Below, in pieces: positions 5,883 through 8,632 of a DNA stretch of 8,632 nt. Source of the stretch: DASPPK01 sp041479575 (lineage in GTDB: Archaea; Thermoproteota; Bathyarchaeia; Bathyarchaeales; Bathycorpusculaceae); contig JBGOYH010000084.1 of assembly GCA_041479575.1 (NCBI GenBank), forward strand, positions 1 through 8,632. The letters are read 5' to 3'. Numbering within the stretch: position 1 is the first letter of the stretch; every line of letters starts with the position of its first letter. The notes below the pieces were generated by a model that saw only the letters and a program-made list of their open reading frames with translations, was not told the DNA's origin and ran no database searches. A program made the position numbers and the translations under genes.

Positions 5883-6044
5883 TCATGTTTCACCTACCTC
5901 AGCGAGGAATCCTTGAGCGACTTCTCTAAAAAATCGCTGAAAATTCGAATCTTGCCTTGCCAAAGCAACTTTAAGTTTGCGATGCTCGTCGTTCGGAAGT
6001 CTAACCGTAATAGCTTTCTTTGAATCATTGTGTTTTTTCTTCAT
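5883..6044 (-). CDS. Ribbon-helix-helix DNA-binding protein (53 aa)
   Basis: A basic N-terminus MKKKHNDSKK is followed by the beta-strand KAITVRLPN, typical of CopG/Arc-like ribbon-helix-helix proteins, then two helices (DEHRKLKVALARQ and FQRFFREVAQGFLAEVG). RHH proteins dimerise and place the paired strands in the DNA major groove, usually at palindromic operators. This is the first gene of the leftward operon: GAGG lies about 9 nt before the ATG and a TATA box 36-48 bp upstream. The stop codon is directly followed by the ATG of the coiled-coil gene. Likely role: autorepressor of the operon, copy-number control, or origin binding. At 53 residues it is a standard RHH size. Confidence 0.85.
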   Translation of the reverse strand: MKKKHNDSKKAITVRLPNDEHRKLKVALARQDSNFQRFFREVAQGFLAEVGET

Positions 6045-6079
6045 TCGTCTTTCCTCACTTCCATCAAGACAGAATCCTA

Positions 6080-6093
6080 CTTAAATCTTTCGT
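6080..6093 (-). promoter_or_regulatory. BRE/TATA promoter of the leftward operon
   Basis: Minus strand CGAAAGATTTAAGT gives a BRE (CGAAAG) directly before a TATA box (ATTTAAGT). Transcription would start near 6058, about 14 nt before the RHH start codon. This is the only clear promoter for the five coupled genes. Confidence 0.7.
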
Positions 6094-6118
6094 TTTTTGA
6101 GGCGGAAATGGCAAAATA

Positions 6119-6154
6119 ATTATTATTATTAATCCGATTATTATTATTAATTCG
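6119..6154. repeat. 18-bp tandem repeat of (ATT)n in the divergent promoter region
   Basis: Two tandem copies of ATTATTATTATTAATYCG differ at one base. They lie between the leftward operon promoter and the rightward integrase promoter. On the other strand they match the (TAA)n runs at 3587 and 3882. Confidence 0.65.
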
Positions 6155-6257
6155 ATTTGAGCATAAACGGCAAAATAAAGCTCATACTGTAAAGATTGAC
6201 ATTTTCATATGGTTTACCCATGTAATCTTACTGCGCGCGTGCAACGAAACAGAACCT

Positions 6258-6542
6258 ACTACACAAAACTTTTAAGTTAAGCTGCCTTAGTAATACTACA
6301 CAAAACAAACGGAGAATAAGAAAATGACACAGTACGTCAATTGTCCGATATGCGGTAAACAAGGCGTTTTAATGTGGAAAAACACAACGACTTTTGCTAA
6401 GGGTCGTCTATATCATTATCGAAAATTGTACGTCTATCATGGGAAGTCGCAAGGGCAAAAACAAAAATGGTGTTACTTGACTTCAGAGGAACGAGAAAAA
6501 CTAGGACTACACAAAACAGCTACACAAACAACTACACAAAAC
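6258..6542 (+). repeat. ACTACACAAAAC direct repeats, candidate integrase arm sites
   Basis: Four exact copies of ACTACACAAAAC lie at 6258-6269, 6295-6306, 6506-6517 and 6531-6542, and a 10-bp variant CTACACAAAC at 6520-6529. All are in the same orientation. The first abuts the integrase TATA box, the second covers the likely transcription start, and the other three sit inside the integrase gene 36-72 bp from attR. None was seen elsewhere in the window. Positions beside the att core and on the int promoter suit integrase arm-type sites or autoregulatory operators. Confidence 0.6.
6268..6277 (+). promoter_or_regulatory. Integrase promoter (TATA box)
   Basis: ACTTTTAAGTT preceded by AAAA forms a TATA-like element. 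A start near 6298 would give a 26-nt leader to the ATG at 6324, with GGAG at 6311-6314 as ribosome site. In the circular form this drives the whole integrase. Confidence 0.6.
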
Positions 6543-6671
6543 GAAAACTCCAAAACGGCAAGCTTTCAGCAAAATGGAGCCTCGGGCGGGATTCGAACCC
6601 GCGACCCCCGCCTTACCAAGGCGGAGCCCCACCGGGCTAGGCTACCGAGGCACATCCCCATTTACTACTGA
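6324..6671 (+). CDS. SSV-type integrase, N-terminal part
   Basis: The first 99 codons (6324-6620) are the genuine N-terminus of the element's tyrosine integrase. The remaining 16 read antisense through host tRNA-Thr and stop at 6671. The N-terminus has a CPICGKQG zinc-ribbon-like start (C7, C10), a basic aromatic stretch (YHYRKLYVYHGKSQGQKQ) and KWCYL (C50), a pattern known from N-termini of archaeal integrases. A Thr/Gln-rich linker follows, encoded by the ACTACACAAAAC repeats. The frame enters the att core as ASGGIRTRDPRLTK, exactly as in the C-terminal piece, so 6620 joins to 1824 in frame to give 376 residues. Ribosome site GGAG lies 9 nt before the ATG. Confidence 0.88.
   Translation: MTQYVNCPICGKQGVLMWKNTTTFAKGRLYHYRKLYVYHGKSQGQKQKWCYLTSEEREKLGLHKTATQTTTQNENSKTASFQQNGASGGIRTRDPRLTKAEPHRARLPRHIPIYY
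6575..6651 (-). tRNA. tRNA-Thr(GGT), integration target
   Basis: It folds as a full cloverleaf: acceptor GCCTCGG/CCGAGGC, D-stem GCCT/GGGC, anticodon stem CCGCC/GGCGG with loop TTGGTAA (anticodon GGT, reads ACC), five-base variable loop, T-stem GCGGG/CCCGC with loop TTCGAAT, and discriminator T at 6578, followed by encoded CCA (6577-6575). The 5' half (6651-6621) is host DNA and the 3' half comes through the att core. The tRNA is therefore intact after integration. The CCA lies outside the shared core on the element side. Confidence 0.95.
6578..6620 (-). repeat. attR: 43-bp core shared with attL
   Basis: Identical over 43 bp to 1781-1823. It serves two roles: 3' half of the restored tRNA-Thr on the minus strand and 14 codons of integrase on the plus strand. 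Identity stops at the discriminator on the left and one base before the anticodon loop on the right. Confidence 0.92.
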
Positions 6672-6735
6672 GGAAAACTGTTTCTTATGTTTTAAGCATT
6701 CCTAAGGCGGTAAGACTAAACAGATATAAAAGAAG

Positions 6736-6743
6736 ATATAGAA
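6736..6743 (+). promoter_or_regulatory. TATA-like box of tRNA-Leu
   Basis: ATATAGAA lies at about -33 to -26 from the first base of tRNA-Leu, the usual archaeal position. A second AT-rich box, TATAAAAG, lies slightly upstream. Confidence 0.45.
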
Positions 6744-6768
6744 TTTGAACACTTGACCCTGAAAAGAG

Positions 6769-6856
6769 GCGGGGGTTTCCGAGCTTGGTCAAAGGAGCAA
6801 GGCTTAGGACCTTGTCGCGTAGGCGTTCATGGGTTCAAGTCCCATCCCCCGCACCA
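6769..6856 (+). tRNA. tRNA-Leu(TAG)
   Basis: Class II tRNA of 88 nt including encoded CCA. The acceptor GCGGGGG pairs with CCCCCGC, the anticodon stem GCAAGG/CCTTGT closes loop CTTAGGA (anticodon TAG, reads CTA), the variable arm is long as expected for leucine, and the T-arm is ATGGG-TTCAAGT-CCCAT, then A and CCA. It points away from tRNA-Thr and no intron is seen. Confidence 0.93.
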
Positions 6857-7345
6857 CAATTTCCGCCATATTTCGAGGTTATGTCAGCTAGACAAACTCA
6901 ATTTAGGACGCTGTGCATAGACGTGTGCGGAGGTTAAGAATTGAACACGTATTTACCGGCAAAATTGCTTGACCCGCGTAGTTTCGGGATAGCTTCAAAC
7001 TCTCGGTTCAGACTTTTCCTACACACCATAGATTTGCGAGTAAGAAATAGCTCAATTGTGATTGAAAAGGCTACATTTTACTAGCGTTTTGGCTATTCAC
7101 CCGAGAGCTCGACATTTTTCAGAGGTCACGTTACGTAGCACTGACTAATCGCATGAGAGCTCTAGAATTTCTTAGCGCGCATGGCTCTCGACCATTGTAG
7201 CTCGAACCTGTAGGTTTTTTCCCCAAATAATAGTAATTTCGTCTCAAAACGCGCGCGTTCTGCAAGCTTTGACTCTTATGCACGCGCTAGGTTACTGCAA
7301 TCACTTGACGGATTCCGAAGATGAAATGGGCAATAATAGTTCGGT
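6857..7345. other. Gene-free intergenic region
   Basis: About 490 bp between tRNA-Leu and the hydrolase-like gene. I see no coding frame with a ribosome site. Features of note: complementary GTGTG...CACAC ends around 6923-7026 that could close a stem, several GAGAGCTC-like words near 7100-7200, GCGCGC at 7175, and the 12-bp palindrome AACGCGCGCGTT at 7248-7259. A structured RNA is possible but unsupported. Confidence 0.5.
7248..7259. repeat. 12-bp palindrome AACGCGCGCGTT
   Basis: Perfect palindrome centred on GCGCGC in the gap left of the hydrolase-like gene's 3' end. Confidence 0.5.
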
Positions 7346-7852
7346 TCATTCCTTCCAGACATAGGCAGGGTCGCAGTACTTGTCTCCTTGCATCAAGGTC
7401 TTCGTCCGCGTCATGCAAATCTTTGGATGGTAGACCCTGGCTGTTGCATAGTCAGGCTGGCAGCACATTAGGTATCCAATCTCTGGCGCGCCCAATTCCT
7501 GGAATGTCTTGGCCCATAAACATTCGGTTACGTGGAACTTGAATCTGTCAGGTTCGTCTTCTTCAATCGCTATAGTTGAAGTATGCGTCCAGAAGAGGGT
7601 TTTCAGCACTTCTTTCCAGTATTCTTTGAACTCGTCAAAGCTTCTGAACGGTCTTTCTTCCACTTGTCTCTTTACCATTTCAACGCTGGATTTTTCGCTT
7701 GCGCCCTTGACAATCTTCAAGGCTCTCTCGCGGCCTAGAGTCTGTTCCAATTCCTTCGCAAGGTTAACAACTGGAGCGTAGATGGCACGGAAGAGGTGCT
7801 CATAAGTTATGTCTGCTTTTTCCTGAAACTTGTCAGGAACAATCTTGTTCAT
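7346..7852 (-). CDS. L-2-amino-thiazoline-4-carboxylate hydrolase-like family protein
   Basis: The C-terminal half carries the conserved pattern of this family: VTECLWAKTFQELGAPEIG (C111), then CCQPDYA (C130, C131, D134), CMTRTKTLMQGDKYCDPAY with GD (156-157) and C160. The founding enzyme opens the thiazoline ring in bacterial L-cysteine synthesis from ATC, but archaeal relatives are mostly uncharacterised, so substrate is unknown. The N-terminal 90 residues are helical. At 168 residues it has the normal length. GGGGG lies 6 nt before the ATG and a TATA box at 7885-7895 would give a leader of about 13 nt. It appears monocistronic. No cysteine-metabolism gene is next to it in this window. Confidence 0.7.
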   Translation of the reverse strand: MNKIVPDKFQEKADITYEHLFRAIYAPVVNLAKELEQTLGRERALKIVKGASEKSSVEMVKRQVEERPFRSFDEFKEYWKEVLKTLFWTHTSTIAIEEDEPDRFKFHVTECLWAKTFQELGAPEIGYLMCCQPDYATARVYHPKICMTRTKTLMQGDKYCDPAYVWKE

Positions 7853-7884
7853 AGCTTTCCCCCAATCAATAGAGTGGAAGCTAC

Positions 7885-7895
7885 GGTTATTTATG
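7885..7895 (-). promoter_or_regulatory. TATA box of the hydrolase-like gene
   Basis: Minus strand CATAAATAACC gives a TATA-like box about 38 bp before the ATG. The predicted start of transcription is near 7865. Confidence 0.5.
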
Positions 7896-8081
7896 CTGAG
7901 TATGTCAAATAATGGCTATTTTACCTGCAAAATACGATAAAATCATAGCGGTTTTGAGAGTAGCCCGGAGTTATCGTTCCCAGACTGTAATTTATACTAA
8001 AATCCCCCTTTTTGTTTGATTGCAGGTCGCGCGCGATAAGCGCATACTATGTTTCCACGCTCACCCAGCTGTTACGAGCAT

Positions 8082-8107
8082 GTGTTTAGAGCGCGCGCTC
8101 TAAACAC
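8082..8107. repeat. 26-bp perfect palindrome
   Basis: The arm GTGTTTAGAGCGC is followed at once by its exact reverse complement, with no spacer. It begins 7 bp beyond the stop of the membrane gene to its right. It could be a dimeric-protein site or a 3'-end hairpin; no T-run follows on the minus strand. GCGCGC lies at its centre. Confidence 0.7.
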
Positions 8108-8114
8108 TGATGCC

Positions 8115-8621
8115 TTAGACTGCATATGGGTCATGGCCATTTCTCATTCTCGCAATTGACCTTGAAGAATAGATTTTCAGCAAAATGAAGGCAGCTAAAA
8201 ATACCACCAAGATTCCTGCCGCCAAGTAGGGAAGATTGCCTGCATATGTGGTATATGAACCCGGGTTGAGATAGCCTCCAAGCCCAGCCCCAAACGCGAC
8301 CAAGAAATTCGAGAGAAAGAATGATAGCTTCCATAGCATCGGCGGTGCCCGAGAAGCTCTTTTCGCCTCTATGTGCCTCTTTATTTCACCTACGCCCAAA
8401 ACTAGAGAAATGCCCAAAACTCCGATAAGTAAAGGAATGATAAAGTTGAAGCTGAGTTGGGGGTGGTAAAAATCGATGAAAGTCCTAACCCCAAACACAG
8501 ACAGTAGAGCCAAAAAGAGGATGAGAACAGTGGAGCCAACAAAAATCCCTATGTCCAAGATACCGCCAGAATAGAAGGGACCGTAAATCCTTCGCCAGGG
8601 CCTGAGAGTAAAATCTTTCAT
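8115..8621 (-). CDS. Four-helix membrane protein
   Basis: Unrecognised 168-residue protein with four hydrophobic segments: about residues 21-45 (GILDIGIFVGSTVLILFLAL), 58-79 (FNFIIPLLIGVLGISLVLGV), 96-118 (LWKLSFFLSNFLVAFGAGLG) and 127-149 (GNLPYLAAGILVVFLAAFIL). Basic loops (GEIKRHIEAKRASRAPP) suggest the second loop is inside the cell. The ATG at 8621 is preceded by GAGG only 2 nt away, which is too close for a usual ribosome site, and the frame stays open to the window edge, so the true start may lie upstream. A 26-bp palindrome follows the stop. Confidence 0.65.
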   Translation of the reverse strand: MKDFTLRPWRRIYGPFYSGGILDIGIFVGSTVLILFLALLSVFGVRTFIDFYHPQLSFNFIIPLLIGVLGISLVLGVGEIKRHIEAKRASRAPPMLWKLSFFLSNFLVAFGAGLGGYLNPGSYTTYAGNLPYLAAGILVVFLAAFILLKIYSSRSIARMRNGHDPYAV

Positions 8622-8632
8622 ATCCTCAGCGG

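Larger units (their letters stand above)
1781..6620. mobile_element. Integrated archaeal element in tRNA-Thr (SSV-type, 4.8 kb)
   Basis: A 43-bp perfect direct repeat bounds this segment and equals the 3' half of tRNA-Thr(GGT). The integrase gene is divided between the two ends, with its reading frame continuous across the repeat. These are the marks of SSV-type integration, where the attP site lies inside the integrase gene. Excision would give a 4,797-bp circle with one att copy and a whole 376-codon integrase. The cargo is a five-gene leftward operon and a non-coding block of about 1.55 kb rich in repeats. No known Rep protein, helicase, capsid, or conjugation gene is visible. Boundaries are firm to within the 43-bp identity; the exact crossover inside it is not determined. 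Confidence 0.92.

Noticed and set aside
6923..7028. tRNA-like segment with GTGTG...CACACCA ends
   Set aside because: The T-loop spacing is off by one, the T-stem is unpaired and no D- or anticodon arm forms.
7321..7781. Plus-strand frames across the hydrolase-like gene
   Set aside because: Antisense shadows of the better supported minus-strand gene with family motifs, ribosome site and promoter.

Overview
The window looks archaeal. Promoters are TATA/BRE-like (for example AT-rich boxes near 385, 1383, 6084, 6272 and 7890). Two tRNA genes have CCA encoded after the discriminator. Genes are short, terminators are T-rich, and the integrase is of the archaeal 'SSV type', which is split by integration. 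The lineage cannot be fixed from this window; a TACK-type archaeon (Bathyarchaeia-like) is only a guess.

Left host flank (1-1780): a leftward single-pass membrane protein that runs off the edge, a leftward class I SAM-dependent methyltransferase, a roughly 260-bp gap holding a tRNA-3'-end-like fragment, and a small rightward two-helix membrane protein.

Integrated element (1781-6620): a 43-bp perfect direct repeat (1781-1823 and 6578-6620) equals the 3' half of a tRNA-Thr(GGT) gene and marks attL and attR. The full tRNA-Thr lies at the right end on the minus strand. The tyrosine integrase is cut in two by the integration. The N-terminal 99 codons (6324-6620) sit at the right end and the C-terminal 277 codons (1824-2657), with the catalytic domain, at the left end. 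Joining them at the att core gives an uninterrupted 376-residue integrase on a predicted 4,797-bp circle. From left to right the element carries: the C-terminal integrase half with a T-run terminator; a non-coding block of about 1.55 kb full of short repeats, dyads and trinucleotide runs (a candidate replication origin or control region); a compact leftward five-gene operon; a divergent promoter region; and the N-terminal integrase half. The operon, in transcription order, encodes a 53-aa ribbon-helix-helix protein, a 153-aa coiled-coil protein, a 168-aa protein of unknown function, a 177-aa PD-(D/E)XK nuclease-like protein and a 51-aa basic protein. The first junction is stop-to-start with no gap; the other three share the 4-nt overlap ATGA. 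No known replication initiator, capsid or conjugation gene is recognisable, so this may be a new small plasmid or satellite-like integrative element.

Right host flank (6621-8632): the 5' half of the restored tRNA-Thr, a rightward tRNA-Leu(TAG), an empty stretch of about 490 bp, a protein resembling the L-2-amino-thiazoline-4-carboxylate hydrolase family, a 26-bp perfect palindrome, and a four-helix membrane protein at the right edge.

How the element probably works (inference): the integrase recombines attP with tRNA-Thr. Repeats ACTACACAAAAC around the integrase promoter and next to attR are good candidates for integrase arm sites and/or autoregulation. The RHH protein at the head of the operon is the natural candidate regulator. 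The repeat block at 3.4-3.95 kb is the natural candidate origin.
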